Shown: positions 47,637-60,660 of the stretch, piece by piece | Layout: each line of letters opens with the position of its first letter | Position numbering within the stretch: position 1 is the stretch's first letter | Origin: Gyromitra esculenta | Lineage: Eukaryota; Ascomycota; Pezizomycetes; Pezizales; Discinaceae | DNA: 64,000 nucleotides | Assembly: GCA_038503075.1 (NCBI GenBank) | Contig: JBCAML010000004.1 | Coordinates: 1,385,149-1,449,148, forward strand | Direction of reading: 5' to 3' | Notes under the pieces: generated by a model | What the model was told of the DNA's origin: nothing | The model's database searches: none | Seen by the model: only the letters and a program-made list of their open reading frames with translations | Position numbers and translations under genes: made by a program

Positions 47637-47806
47637 CAGTGCCAAAAAGGGGGGTGTGATTGGTACAGCATTTTTACGGTATTCTAAAAAATGCTGTATT
47701 AACTCCGTAACGCTATGGGATTTGTCAGCAAATGCTGCAGCGCTGCAGAATTAATCCAGCATTTCCTAAAAATACGGTAGTAGATCCACCCCATTTTTTG
47801 GTACTG
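47637..47806. mobile_element. MITE-like element, Tc1/mariner type, family A (170 bp)
   Basis: Both ends are flanked by TA. The left end CAGTGCCAAAAAGGGGGGTG and the right end, reverse-complemented, CAGTACCAAAAAATGGGGTG match with three differences. The interior has nested palindromes, for example ACAGCATTTTT with AAAAAATGCTGT. The right end matches that of the element at 25055-25167. There is no coding capacity. CAGT ends and a TA target site are typical of Tc1/mariner-derived MITEs. Confidence 0.75.
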
Positions 47807-48097
47807 TAGGTACCGCCAGAATCAATCGTTCCTTGCGGTATTATATATACATGTATGTATCTTTAGATAAGAGATACCTACAATACGAAAAAAGAGAACG
47901 AAGTTGGTATAGTAGTGGTATGGCATTTTAGTAAATATTAGATTGATGCAAGATACATCCAGTTACGCGATGTGATTCTTCACGAAGTTCTATAGTGTGC
48001 CGTAGCGCTCCAAACTTATTCCTGCACCTTTCTTCAGTTCCGGTACCGGTTTTCCGTACTGTATATATATAACCTTTCCACGTACCTTAAAACCAGA

Positions 48098-48537
48098 GGT
48101 TTTGTTCACGCTATAACTTCGGTTGCATGTGACATTCTTGTACCCAGATAATAATAAAAATCCGTACCCTAAAACCTGTCAACCACCTAGAGCCTATCCT
48201 GGCTCAAATTTTCATGAGTTCTTCCAAATATTCGGTTGCAGAAGAGAGCAATATTTCCTACGAATGCCAGTCGAACACCATATCATAAGACACCCGGGGA
48301 TTGGAGGGGGGTATAGAACGGTATATATAAAAGCCCAGCAGCGGAGCACATCGTGTTTTACGCGCTCACCCAAGCACCCTAGAACACAGAGGCCCTAAGT
48401 ATCTGCAAAGGCACCTTAAGTATCGCGCCTTACAGTCATATTTTTTTTTTTTTTTTTTTTTGTTAAATCATTGTTTCATTGTTTTATCTAGGTACAAGAA
48501 TATCACATGCAACCGAAGTTATAGCGTGAACAAAACC
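48098..48537. mobile_element. 440 bp element with 54-bp terminal inverted repeats
   Basis: The left arm 48098-48151 and right arm 48484-48537 are reverse complements with only two differences in 54 positions. Both arms begin GGTTTTGTTCACGCTATAAC when read inward. The interior of about 330 bp has no domain but contains a run of about 20 T. I could not define a target-site duplication: the flanks are CCAGA and CTACT. Either the outer borders are eroded or this is a fold-back sequence rather than a DNA transposon. Confidence 0.75.
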
Positions 48538-51500
48538 CTACTCTCACAACCCTCCTAGACAAAAGGAAAATACAAAAGAGATGAAACAAAATAACCAGTG
48601 AACAAAATAGTTATTGAAGCCAATGATGGTGAAGTTTAGTGTGTGTGATTGGTAGAATACTACTGGCCTGGGTAGTAGCAGTCTACTGGCGCACCAAGCA
48701 CAAACGAAGTAGAGATGGAGGCGCGCACTAAGCGGGGGCGAAGAGTGGCTAGTAACCGAGATCCGAGATCCGAAGAGTTGCAGCCGAAGAGAGGAGAGGG
48801 GGCCCTTGAGTCTCACTAGGAGAGGGCAAAGGGTGAGGAGTGTATCATGATGGATGCTTCCCTAAAAGGGCATCATGAGAAGAGGAGAGGTATCACGAAG
48901 CGGGGGTGAAGCCTAAGTGCTAAAGACTTTTGGCCCTGTGTCACCCCGTTGCAATGCAGAAGGAGTTGTAGCTTCAAGTGAGTGAAGTGTACAGGAGAAG
49001 GAGCATGGCGCCTTACAGCCATATGCATATGCATACATATATATGGTGAACGCACAGGCAACTCAAACGCTCAAAAGCTAGAAGACTACAAGACAATTAG
49101 TTATATAGTGTAATTTATGTGGGTTGAGTTAGGCCTTCTTCAAACTTAAGCATCTGTTTATAGTAGTTTTATAGCTATCCCTTGAATTATTTAAAAATAG
49201 AAATACCTGTAAGCTGCACACGTAGGTCTGCGAAGAACACTAATAACACACGAGAATCTTCTGAAATACAATACCCTGAATTATGTAGTTTATGTATTTA
49301 GTCTACTAGCTCTAACAAATAACTACAAGCCATTATATTTGGGGTAAACATAGAGAACCTGAATATGCAAGTGCAAATTTGACCAATCAATCCATCGATA
49401 TGTTAGGTGGAGCGAATCAAAAACCGCTACCGGAAAAAGGGATGCTGAGGCCCTTTATACTTGCCCAGGTGTATTCTTCTAGATACATTAAATATAGACT
49501 AGGAAGGAAGAAGAAACTTTTTTCCAGGCGCTTACGCTTGTGTCGTTCTGGTAGGGAGCGTATATCCACTCAAGTTACACAGAAGGTAAATGTACAGACT
49601 ATGCCACGATACCACTAAGAAGGAAAAAACCCAACCCCCACCCTTCGGTGGTACGGGCCGTGGTTCCGGAGCCTATCGCATCAAGGCTGTACGATTCATG
49701 AATGTACGTGTACGTGTTTCATAAACAAGTCGAGTTATTGTGTCCTTCATTCGCACACACTTTGCCAAAATTTGATGTTCATTTCAAGTTGCCAGCGCCG
49801 GAGGTCCATTTATCCTTAGCTATTTCGAGTTCAAGCACAAAATAATGCGTGAGCTAGTTGACAGGCATATTTTGAAACTTTACAAACTGGTAGTAATACT
49901 TAGGATAACCGCGGGCCGGGTGATATCGTATGATCCTCTTTGTCACTAGTTATAACCATTAACCTAGTTTAAGGAAACGAAGGCAGGGCGTCATGGAATA
50001 GTCGTTGCCTAAAATTAGAAAATTTTGAGCCAACTGCAATCAAAGTTATGCTACAGTTTTCGTTTCCTCTAAAATCCTTCTCGGGACAGCCCTAACTATA
50101 GATGGACAGTGAGAATCGAAGGAACGTCGAAAGTTACATAATATTATTTCCTTCCCGTCTTAACAGGTTGTCAAACCAACAAGTACCTCCTCAAAAGCAG
50201 AAGCCCCTGCATTAAATCAAATGTTATCTATGTGGAAACTTTGGTGCATATATGCATCTCCTCTAGTGATTCTGTGGTTAGTGCCGACAAGCCGGACAAG
50301 ACATCGGCAATCCGGATTAATTATTTTGCTACGGCGCATACTGGCCACTGCACACGGGATCTGTGAGAAGCGGCTCTGGCTCATGCAGTAAAATCCTGGG
50401 AGAACAAGGCTAGATATCCAAACCAGCAGTTCCCGTTTATTATAGCAATTTGGCCGTCTATGCAGTTGTTTTTACGGCACAAGTTGCGGTTTCGGCTCAA
50501 CAAGTTCCACAGACAATCTTTGGATCAACCCCAGCGCCTCTGAAGTCGTTTTTCCACTTCTTCTATATGGATTTTATTTTCCCAACCCTTCCAACCTCAG
50601 CTCCATGGATAATGCCGGGACAAACCGCAGTCTACATAGCCCATAAATCCCCAGGTGTAACATTAAAGACACTCGGAACAAGCCGAGAGTGGCTGACGAT
50701 CAGCAGCAGGGGTTCTTGGACATTTCGCCCTGTCTAGATTTCAGAAAACAACAAGTAAACACCTTGAAACAGCCGTCCGCATAACTTGACAACCGCGTTC
50801 TTCTGCACGCCTTCCCCCACGCCTTTCGTCCGATTTCAAAACTAACACCCTTTTTAATGAATCAATTATACTAATAGGCCACTTCAGCAATCTGATAGGG
50901 TGGAGGTAAATTACGTATGTCTTGAAACCGAATAACTGGAAATGTTTGATGGCGGTCTTGCTTGCCAAGATATTCTCCCCAACAGTCTAAATAGGGTTCG
51001 ACAAGGTTTACACAGTTCTCATTACATCTCTGCTGTGAGATTTCTGAAGCAAAAATGCTCTAGGCCTTCAATGTCAAGGTTGGCCGGATGTTTCTGCGTG
51101 CTTCCGATTTCGTAGGTGCTTGTGATCTCGCTGTACCAATGCAGGCTTAAGAGAACGCGAGTAGATATCGGTAGTCCTACTAATTAAGTGTGGTCACTTG
51201 GGCCGCCCAGATAATGTACCGCGGGGGGCTCTAGGGAAGTAGGTTAGTTACGGAAGCCTCCGGTGCTTCCAGAACCCACAATTCAGATCTATACATGCAA
51301 TTTGCGGGCACCAGCAAACCTGGTAGACGTTTTCGTATATATTCCCCGGTAACTGCACCTGGCTTCCTGCTTCATGTCTCCCCTCCGCCGCATATAGCCG
51401 TGGTGTCTGTCTACCCTTCAAAAGGGCACTTTTAGTAGAGCACGCAGTGTCTGCTGCATGAAGCTCGCTCGCTTTTACCACCATTTTTCTTTCAGATTTT

Positions 51501-52452
51501 ACCATGGGGATGGAGTGAGGTATATTTTATCCATAGACTCACCACGAATTCTCGCCCCCAAATCTCGCATGGAAGAACTCACCTTGCTGACCCTGTGCCG
51601 CGAAGTCTATCCAGGTTCATTGGCTAGCCGGTCGGCCTCCCATTTTCCGGATTATTTATGTTTGCTCGATATCAACCCGAATTCCATCCATCTATTCACC
51701 TGTGCATAGGGGAAGCTTACTTGGTTTGACGAAGGGTAAAACGTTTCTGACTGCATCCCTCGGGAACAGCATCCTTCAGTTCCGCTGCAACCTGCGAGAC
51801 CTGCATACACCCACCATCCTAGGACCTTAAGAAGCCAACTGCTATAACGGCCAGGCACATATAAATACCCGTACATGGAACGAATGATCGATTAATGATA
51901 CCAGGTGCACAGCATACAGGCCTGCACCTCCATTACAACTCTGTGCAGAATTTATATGGACCAAAGAAAATGCAGAGTTCATTTCCCCAACAATGAACAA
52001 AACGAAAACCAGTAACTAAATAATAAGCAATGAGATCAACTGAAGAAACTATAAGAGATGTTCAGGGAGGTTTTTTTTTCATTTATTCCCTCTTATGAGG
52101 GTTGTTTATTCTAAATGTGTTACTGACTCGAATTTCCTCCTCAATAAAACAGCCACCCTCCCATCATGGAAACTTCGACTCCAGACACCTTCCAGACACC
52201 TTGCGGCGAACCATTTCTAGAAAATAAAATAAAAAACAAAAGATAAAATGGAGAGAAAAAAAAGGGACAGAACAAGAAAAGAAAAAGAAAAGAAACCCCT
52301 GAACAGAAAAAATCTCCATTTATCTTAAAATATCATCAACCGATCACGACCTACAGTTCAGCGTCACCATAAAAATTCAATTGGTTTCGCGTTGCATGAA
52401 TAAGTCCAACCTTTTCATAATACTTTAAGGAAGACGTCGGCCAACCTAAACT

Positions 52453-53468
52453 TTACGCAGCCGAAGGCGGGGAGGGAACCATGGCGCCACGACTTCTGAT
52501 ATGTTCCAAGAACTCCACTGCTTCAGGCTCTGGAAACGATGTCAACAAAGGCAATATTCTGTATTGTTTATGAAATTCTGGGTATTACCTATATCATGGG
52601 GTGCAGAATCTTCTTGCACGATAATCACATTACTCTTCGTTTCCTCCAAGGATGTCCCACCACCACCATGAGAGTCTCCAGGGGACCTGCCACGCCTACT
52701 GCCTCCGATTTTGAAGAGGGTGACGCCCAAACGGTATCTTCCGGTCCGGTTAATAACAAGATCGGGGAAGATGACGTAACTTCCCCGTTGTCGGCTGAGT
52801 GGGGCAGAATCGTCGTTAACAAGTTCAAGCTCATCGTTCAAAGGGTTTAGAGACATTGCAAGTCGCCCAGAGAGAAGAAACATGTCTGGTGGTGCTAACG
52901 GGCGCGAGTTGATACTCTCGCCGTAGATAGTAGCCTGCGCGAAAAGATTACTCAACTCATCCTCTCCACTGATTTCTTCCCCGGTTTCTGCATCAAAAAT
53001 GTGCACCCGTATTCCCAAAGGTGGATATAACGGTACACCAGCTCGCGCAACCCTTGGTGGCTGAACAGCAACTTGGAGGGAATATCTCCTTCCAAATTCA
53101 CCGAGGGACTGTGTGTGATTAAAGCGTCCCGACATATCTTCGTCTTCGGTAGGGACGGCTGTGGAGGGTTCTGCTTGGCTATGGGGGTGAGTGGCGCTAC
53201 GAAGGCTGCGGGTTCGCTGGCGTCTTTGCTGCCTGCCTGTTTCTGCTTCAACTGCTCGGTCACGGAGAGATTGGGTAGATCCTCGATTTAGGCGGGCAGA
53301 TCGACGTAAAGGAATAGATGGTGGTTCTACTGGCTGTCCGGGTTCAGCTGGCTGTTGAGTTGCTCTGCGGCGACGACCTGGTCGCTGTTGTTCGCTTTGA
53401 TCTGCCTGTTGGTTTCGAAGGGATCCTGTTTGACTTCTAGTCTGTCGCACTACCTGACTTCTTCGCAT
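52453..53468 (-). CDS. Velvet-domain regulator, probably VelC-like, two exons
   Basis: Exons 53468-52589 and 52529-52453 join in phase 1 across a 59-nt intron (GTAATA to TTCCAG), giving 318 residues. Velvet proteins are fungal DNA-binding developmental regulators that dimerise and link sporulation to secondary metabolism. I chose ATG 53468 (MRRSQVVRQTRSQ). The frame continues upstream but with unlikely composition, and a TTGTAG just upstream could be the acceptor of a 5' UTR intron. Residues 1-120 are Arg/Gln rich and disordered. The velvet domain spans about 129-308: YSLQVAVQPPRVARAGVPLY, PPLGIRVHIFDAETGEE, LFAQATIY, FLLSGRLAMSLNPL, YVIFPDLVINRTGRYRLGV and the ending EPEAVEFLEHIRSRG recovered by the splice. 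A C-terminal domain after a long basic leader fits VelC better than VosA or VeA. The subtype is inference. Confidence 0.88.
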
Positions 53469-56400
53469 CAGAGAAAGCTCGCTCAGCCTACAAGAAGTGT
53501 CGCCCACCGTCAGCACAACATCCAATGCTGTTCTTTGACTGCTTGAGCGAAGTAGAGAAACGATGAAACGATGTCGATGATAAAAAGGCTTTATAAGAAA
53601 ACAAAATGCAGGTTGATCAGAGCAAGGAAGAGGTTCCTTGAAGAAAGAAAATGAACAACAGAGGATGCTACTGAAAGATCGTTCGGAAATAGAGGCCCAG
53701 GCTTGGTTTTTTTGCTGTGAGAATGAAGTTCCGAAGCAGCACATCCATGGGTCATTCCTGCCATTATTATATCTTATGGCAGGAGTGAGGAAGAGCAACT
53801 GTCAAGGCCCTCAAGGAGCTCTAGGAAAGGCTACCACACACGATAGTGAGAAACATAACTATCGAACTGGTACTAGGGTGAAAAAAGGGCCCATGAAGAT
53901 GCAATGTGCCTCTCCGCTTACTTGTGAGTCTTTCTTTTGGAAACACAACCCTATAAATCTGCCAAACGCACTTTAAATCCGCGTATAATCGAAATCAATC
54001 TCTTGCAATAGCAGCACTGGCAGGGTTTTGTGAGTGCTCCTGACTTCGTCGTCGTTGTTTGAAGCAGAGGTAAAAGAAACTTGCTGTGCCGATATAAAAA
54101 AAAGGCCTCCGTTCGGAGGGTAGGCGCGGGGACACCTGACAAGAACCGCGCCGGCCCGTCATGGGGATGTCAATTTAAGAGAAACCCTTGGAAACAAAAG
54201 AACTAGGGCCCCTGAATTTAAAATGGTGGTACCGACAGTTTGGTTGGACTATGGAATTTTCGTCAATCGACCGCAGAACCGAGATGGAAGCCGGAATAAT
54301 GTGATATGCACCACGCTTCCGGTATGGCGAGCAGGGGTTCGAACCAAAAAAATCAATATTCAACATTGGCGTTGGGCAGGCAACGTCTGACAGACCAACC
54401 GAAGATATGCAATTGCTCCGGTAGCGGGACTCACATTTTTGCACGGCCCGCTCGTTATCCGGTAATTATGAGGCGATATGTCCATGGGCATTTCCTTTCC
54501 GCTTCTCTCGGATGGATAATGAGTTGATATGAGCCCTAATATCGCGAGGCTAGTTCGGTTCCCCGCGTTCGCTTCGATAACGATGGAGCATGCACGGAGA
54601 AAAAGCAAGAGCCCAGAGACAGGAACCCTTGTAAGGCCCGAAACCGACCAAAGAACCCGTAACCAACAGGGGCAAGAAAATTAAATAGGAAAATGAACCA
54701 GAGAACAAAATAAAAAAATCACGAGAGGAAGAGAGAAAAAAGAGAGATGGTAAGACCTTTCTGGCGTAATCTTCCCAGTTCTCAGACCACCGAGACAATA
54801 GTATCAGGTTGGGATGGGTAGATTAAAAGTTCGTTATAGGCGCTTACTGGCGGGATCCAAGTTTGGCAGGTATTGTTCCAACGAACTAAAAGAGGCAAAG
54901 AATGCTTCTAAATGGGCACGTAAGCTGTTACAACCAGTAAGCAGTAAGTAACAATGCACTTCATCGAATACACTCCGTTCGTTACCTTTGCTATTCCCTG
55001 GATGTAGGTTGTTCCAGCTTTTGGTGGATTACAACCCAGCAATTCAATCAAAGCAGGAGTTTTGTGTATAACAACGACAACAAAGTAGGATTAAAGAGAA
55101 AGATAGCACCGTTCCAGAATCACTTTCTGGATGACACGTTTCGTCTAAGATTCTTAGACTATAGAAAGGGTTTTGGTTTGATTTCGATAATAACTTCAGG
55201 TGTCGTGAGGAGAATAATCCGGGAGAGATGGCATCCGAGGTATCTTGAGAGGCAAGCTTATCATTCCACGGATCCAGCTATTTAAGCACCAAAACATCGG
55301 TTTTATATTCCGATAGAAATGGAGGCACAGGAGGCAGGGATGTGCAGGATGAGAGAGACGGGTAAACCAGAAGAGAAACGCATATGTGGGTGGCTTGTCA
55401 GAGTCATAAGACGCCTAGAATGATTCGATGAACCATTTAATAACCAGCCCCTCCATTTCCCCACTTTAATACTTCTACAATTAGAGCTACCACAGTAACT
55501 GCACAGCATCAATAGGCAAACAACTGGCCTTCTTCCAACCAGAATCCTCATACCGCTTTGGCTGCGAGCCTGTGAGAACAAACAATCTGTATCGTTTGGG
55601 ACGCCATTCCCGTAGCTCTGGGAATCTGAGAACTGGGCCATGGTCCGCCGCATATGCAAGGTCCCACAACGACACACAAGCAAAAAGAAACTTGTGATAT
55701 TTCTCAAATGCGCATCTTGATTCCGCTGATGAGGCGGATCCTACAAAACGGCTTGAGCCAAATCTGGGAGACGAACAAGTCATGGGAGGGAAATGTGAAG
55801 AAGGCTTCTGATTAGGTCGCGCCAAAGCGGCATATCCCACTTTCGCTTGTCGTAACGTTTTCCACGCGAAGACTCCGCCGAAGAGGCGTTCGGAAACTAC
55901 TAAAAAATGTTTCACTCCTCCCTCAGCACCGCGGTCTTGGCCGTAACGTCCGCGACTCCGCGGCGTCGACATGCAAGTATCCGCCACAACGGGTTCATTT
56001 CTGTCTAGGTTTCGCCACAATCTAATAGACGTAGAAAGTGGGTGTTTTACACTGGTAAGAAGCTCGATCAGGACCTCTACAATCTGTTTTAATCAAGATT
56101 AGATTGCATCGAGTCTCCCACGATAGATCTCGCATGATTGCATAGCTATATGTATATGTAGCTGCAGTAAATCATGGAATGTAATTATACAAATATATTT
56201 ATATATAGATATATATCCATGATCTATGGTGAACAAGAAGCTGTGAGGTGACGAAAGGGATACAGGAGCAGTTACTGAAGTACATGTATTGAGATGTGAA
56301 CTAGTCTGAAGATATCGCTTTCCCGCCCAAAATGCTCATTTGTGTTGTCTTATGTCTCTGTGCTTTGTGCTCACAATCAGGTATTGCGCAAAAATCTCCT

Positions 56401-59400
56401 CAAAATAGCCAACAAACTTGAAAGGGCCAATAATTTCATATCAGAAGACAGCGGCGAACCGGTATTCCACGATCCGGGCAGCGATTTGATACCGGGGAAC
56501 CTCCGATACGTCAATTTCAGCTTCAGCTCTATGAAATCTGGCACATGCAGATGTTCTGTAAAGTAAAGATTCTCCGTGTGATGTAGAACACATACGATAG
56601 GTTACATTGACTTGAGTGCTGATGCACTATGGAGCTCATACGCATCACCAAATGCGTTCCAAATCGAGACATCCCCAATCAACTCCCCCACCACCACTTC
56701 TAGTAAGCTCTAATACAGTCTCATTGGGCTTTCACTCGATATCCTTGCTCAATAATATACTGCAAATTGACCAATCTATATTCAAGAAGAGGTGCAAGTA
56801 AAAGTCATGTGTTCTTTCGTACATCGACCAGGGGTCCTCCTTTGGTTGATAAGAGTTATTCTTTGATGGCTGGAACTCGCGGTACCTCGAAAAAGGGTTT
56901 CACCAACGAATAGGAAGGGTATATGTCTTAGGTCCTGCTAGAAGCCTAGTGCCTTTTCTTTTGACAGGTGAGACTGGTTAGAGCCCACGTACGTACGTAT
57001 ATCTCCACATTAAACTCTCAGAGGTCGCAAAGCGCGGTCACTGCTGGGTAAAGCAATACTTGATAACATACCCAAGTCCTACACTAAGCGACCAAAGCCG
57101 GTGTAGATATGACACCTTTAATTTATTGTAGAGGTAATTACGCCTTTTTCAAGACGATTGATAGTCGTGATCACCCAGATACCTAGAAGTCTTTTTTTCT
57201 TATTCTTCTATTTCTCTTTTCGATTAAGCTTCATGCGAGGCTAGCAAGGGAAACACGAGGGATAAACGGATAAAAAAGAGTCGGAATGTTGACAGCGTTT
57301 AGAGGTTATGGATGTGTGAAGGGTGTTGGATGGTAACGGTCTCGGAAATTAAATATGATAATACTAACCAAAATACGTTTAGAAGGGCCTCTCATTTAAA
57401 GGGCCGAGAAGGATACAGGTCTGAGGAGGGAGGGGGACGCTAAGACACCTGTCTATGTGCAGCCCACATCACGCTTGACGAGAAATTCGGCAGAGCGGTC
57501 CCATCCCAAAGAGTCGGAGGCGAAGACTTCCCAACCAAGTATTATCCCAGCAAGTGGTAAGGTCGGCCACAAATTGGAGCCGTCCACGCCGTCACTACAT
57601 GTACGTAACCCTGGGGGGCTGATAAAAGAACTATAAAATGTGGGACGCCAGGAACTACCTATTCGAGTGTGATACTATCAATCTAGGCCGTTTTTATTAC
57701 CAAAAATCATCTCATTATTTCTGCACCAAGTTTGGAGTACATGTATGTAACTGTCTGGCAGATGGTCCAGACTCATGTATATCATCGCCGAGAGATTAAA
57801 ATAAATTCAAAGGAAACAGAGGTAAGTGGGAAAACGCTTTCCTACAGAATACTTGAGATTTTCAACGAAATTTTTCAGCTGTGTTTCTGAGGCATTTCGA
57901 ATGGGGCTAGAGATCTTTGTCACCTGCGGGATCGTAGGGCAGTGGAATCCCAATGAACCTTGATCGAAGACCTTGTTGGTCATTAATTATCGATTCCAGG
58001 AATATCCTTGATGGCAACGTGATAGTGATTGAATCGCTTGCTTGTTGTGGCTTCGACCAGCATCTTGGAATTTGATCCACAAAGTGCCGCATTGCATGCA
58101 GCTGCAGACGTTCGGGAGACTGGGGAGGTGCTGGGATAGAAGTTCTGAGCACAAGATAATTCCTTTTTGAGTTGCAAAGAAAAGGAATTATTCGGAGGTT
58201 GCCCCAGTTTTTCGTTTATTCAGTGATACCATGGAGACTTGAGAGATCATTGAGTTATTGGTTCGTATTTTTTTTCCAGCAGCGAATCCTCGGGCAGAAT
58301 ACCGTGCCCAGGCCTTAGATTTGCAAGTCACCGGGATCGTCAACTTTCAATTGGGGGTGTATTGATCCAGTGAGGAAGGAACCCGATTTGGGCCATACCT
58401 CATCCTGCAGTGTATTGAACCGTAAATATATGTAGTTATCTTTCCGGTGCCCAGAGCTGATTTCGAAGCCCTTGAGCACAGATTTTCGAAGCAAACGAGA
58501 TCCCATCAAATAATATAGTCCAAGCCGTACAGTACAACGTTGGATGCTACGAGCCCGGAAACAAAGCCCGTCTTCCGCTAATACAAAAAAAAAACACCTC
58601 GATAACAACACAAGCAACCTCACGCACAATAGCGAGCAACTGAATATCGAGAAAAATAAAGAAATGAAAAGGCTGGTAGGCTCAGCCGCCTGAGGATATC
58701 CATTTCGGCCCAGGCCCGATTCATCTTCAGCGACTTGTGTTTTCGGCCGGTTAGCAGTTCGAGGCTGGGCCTAAATTTCGCCAATTCATTTACTGAGTTC
58801 GTACTGCGATTTTTGGGTAATATCTTGAGATTGGGTCCTGAACGGTAGTTGCTCGTAATCTTTCTACAATCCTTGCGAATTTGTGTGCCAAGACCGCATG
58901 CACACTAAATCTGAGAAGAATTCCTGGCAGCGTTCCAGAATAAGTTTATCCAAATCCCCAAACGGTATGAAATTGAGACCCAATTAAATGTGGTTGAATA
59001 TAAAATCGGTACGACGAAGGGCCAGCAGCCAAGAAGTGGCTTAGTCTTGGGATTCGAATGTTCGTTTCGGGATGTCTTTCAACCCCCACCCAGGTTGGGG
59101 AGAGACCTTGTCAAAGAACCTGGCCCATTCAAGACAGGCAGGGCCCACTGTTTAGGAAGGGACCCGACAATTTGGGCCGAAAACATCGGACCTGTCAAAC
59201 GTCAGGGACCCGAAATATTACGGGCTGATGGTCCCCTTCGCGTTCCGCCCTCGACACAAGCTCTTGAGAACCCCGAACAGCAGCCTCCATTAGCATCCGA
59301 CACTAAGCATCTGCGATGCTGGAATCCCCGGGTATAACGGAGCACTCTGCCGTGCCGCTGATCCGTCAAAATATAAATGAGCAAGAAACACCAGGCCCCA

Positions 59401-60523
59401 GTCGTGGAAAGGAAACAAACATGCTGTCTGGTATCATATGTAAGATTTGCGGTCATAGTGTTATATATAAGTAGGAGAGCTGATCATAAGATGCTTTTTC
59501 GTTTCGCTCAAATTAAGAACGACTGATTACTGATATAGCCTACGGGGCACGTATTCTTTCAGGGTTCGGGTTCGCAGCCATGGATGACTTCCCTTTTGCT
59601 TTTGTTGTTTTCAACCCTTCTATCGAGATGAGATCAAAATTACCGCGTTATATTTTGCAAGAACTTAGGAGGGGTATTAGATCGGCTATCTCCGACCCGA
59701 GCTTTGTATAGTATTGTCTTAATCTAAGCAGACTCATCCTATCACGTATTACTAAGTTGATGTTTATATTCACTGATCATTGCCTGCAATAGGTATCCAT
59801 TTACGAATCGCTAGACATATGGGAGATTTTTGCTTGGCTAAATGTCTGGTGAACCCCAACCCACCCGCCTCAACCGCACGTCTGAAACTGTTTATCTGGG
59901 CCCAAACGCCATATGGTGTACGTTTGTTCAATTTCCCCTATCTCAGATGGGATATGCGCACGGAGTACTATTTGATGGGCATAGTAACGAAGACTAAGTC
60001 GTAATTTCGCGTAGGCCAAAATTTAAACAGAGATGAATTTTCCACATAGATAAAATCACACGCCATCACTCGATAATGAGGGTTTGGTTGGTTGGATATA
60101 TGAACAATAGTGCAAACAGAAGGACCAAAGAACGCTAGGCTATACAAACCAACACAAAATTTTAAATAAAAGAGTCTTAAACACGTGGGTAGATAGTTTT
60201 TTTTATCACGTTTGTGTTTCATTTATACTTTAGAATTTAATTGGTACCGTTCAGATTAGCACCGTTCGACTTGGCGATTGATCTTTCGATAGATGATGAC
60301 TGAAGCTTCGGTCCTCAAGCCAAACCGGAGCTTGATATATTTCGGGGCCCCCACGATCTTGAGGGAGTGATAAACACTTGATAAACCCTAGCTCTACTCG
60401 TCTCCGCGATCTTCACTAGGAACACCAACCATTTGTGTAGAGTATGAATTCTGGGCCCCACAACTCCCCCCCCCCTTTTTTTTAGCTCAAACTAAACCGT
60501 ATTGTGCCCAGTAGCATGCAATA

Positions 60524-60660
60524 GAGTGTTTTAGCCATTACGTTGCAACCAAAATCCGAGCTCAAAATATGAATTCTTGGCGGATTTTCGCATAGCAATC
60601 ATGCCAATAGTCCATATCTTGAGCTCGGATTTAGTTGCCATAGGGTTAGCCAAAACACTC
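60524..60660. mobile_element. Fold-back MITE-like element (137 bp) flanked by TA
   Basis: The two halves are imperfect reverse complements over nearly the whole length. The outer block GAGTGTTTT and the inner block AAATCCGAGCTCAA are matched on both arms, with divergent sequence between them. TA flanks both sides (60522-60523 and 60661-60662). No coding capacity. The ends differ from the other elements in the window, so this is a separate family. Confidence 0.7.

Larger units (their letters stand above)
46044..52452. other. 6.4 kb gene-free tract with two inverted-repeat elements
   Basis: Downstream of nudE the sequence is T/G-rich (46080-47160), with (TG)n and GGAT-type tracts at 46800-46830 and 46985-47020. 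The inverted-repeat elements at 47637-47806 and 48098-48537 follow. From 48540 to 52452 no supported gene is found. A 16-bp stretch near 48424 (CGCCTTACAGTCATAT) recurs with one change near 49009. TACATGTA occurs at 47435 and 47848. Confidence 0.5.

Noticed and set aside
48424..49025. 16-bp direct repeat CGCCTTACAGYCATAT at 48424 and 49009
   Set aside because: Short, one mismatch, no similarity beyond it; may be chance or a decayed repeat.
54325..54345. GGTTCGAACC resembling a tRNA T-loop
   Set aside because: No A-box at the right distance, no acceptor-stem pairing on either strand.
55487..56020. 177-codon minus-strand frame
   Set aside because: It begins at a non-ATG codon and shows no domain; isolated in gene-free DNA.
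57470..57600. Sequence faintly reminiscent of 5S rRNA
   Set aside because: Only short shared words; the conserved helices and internal promoter could not be assembled.
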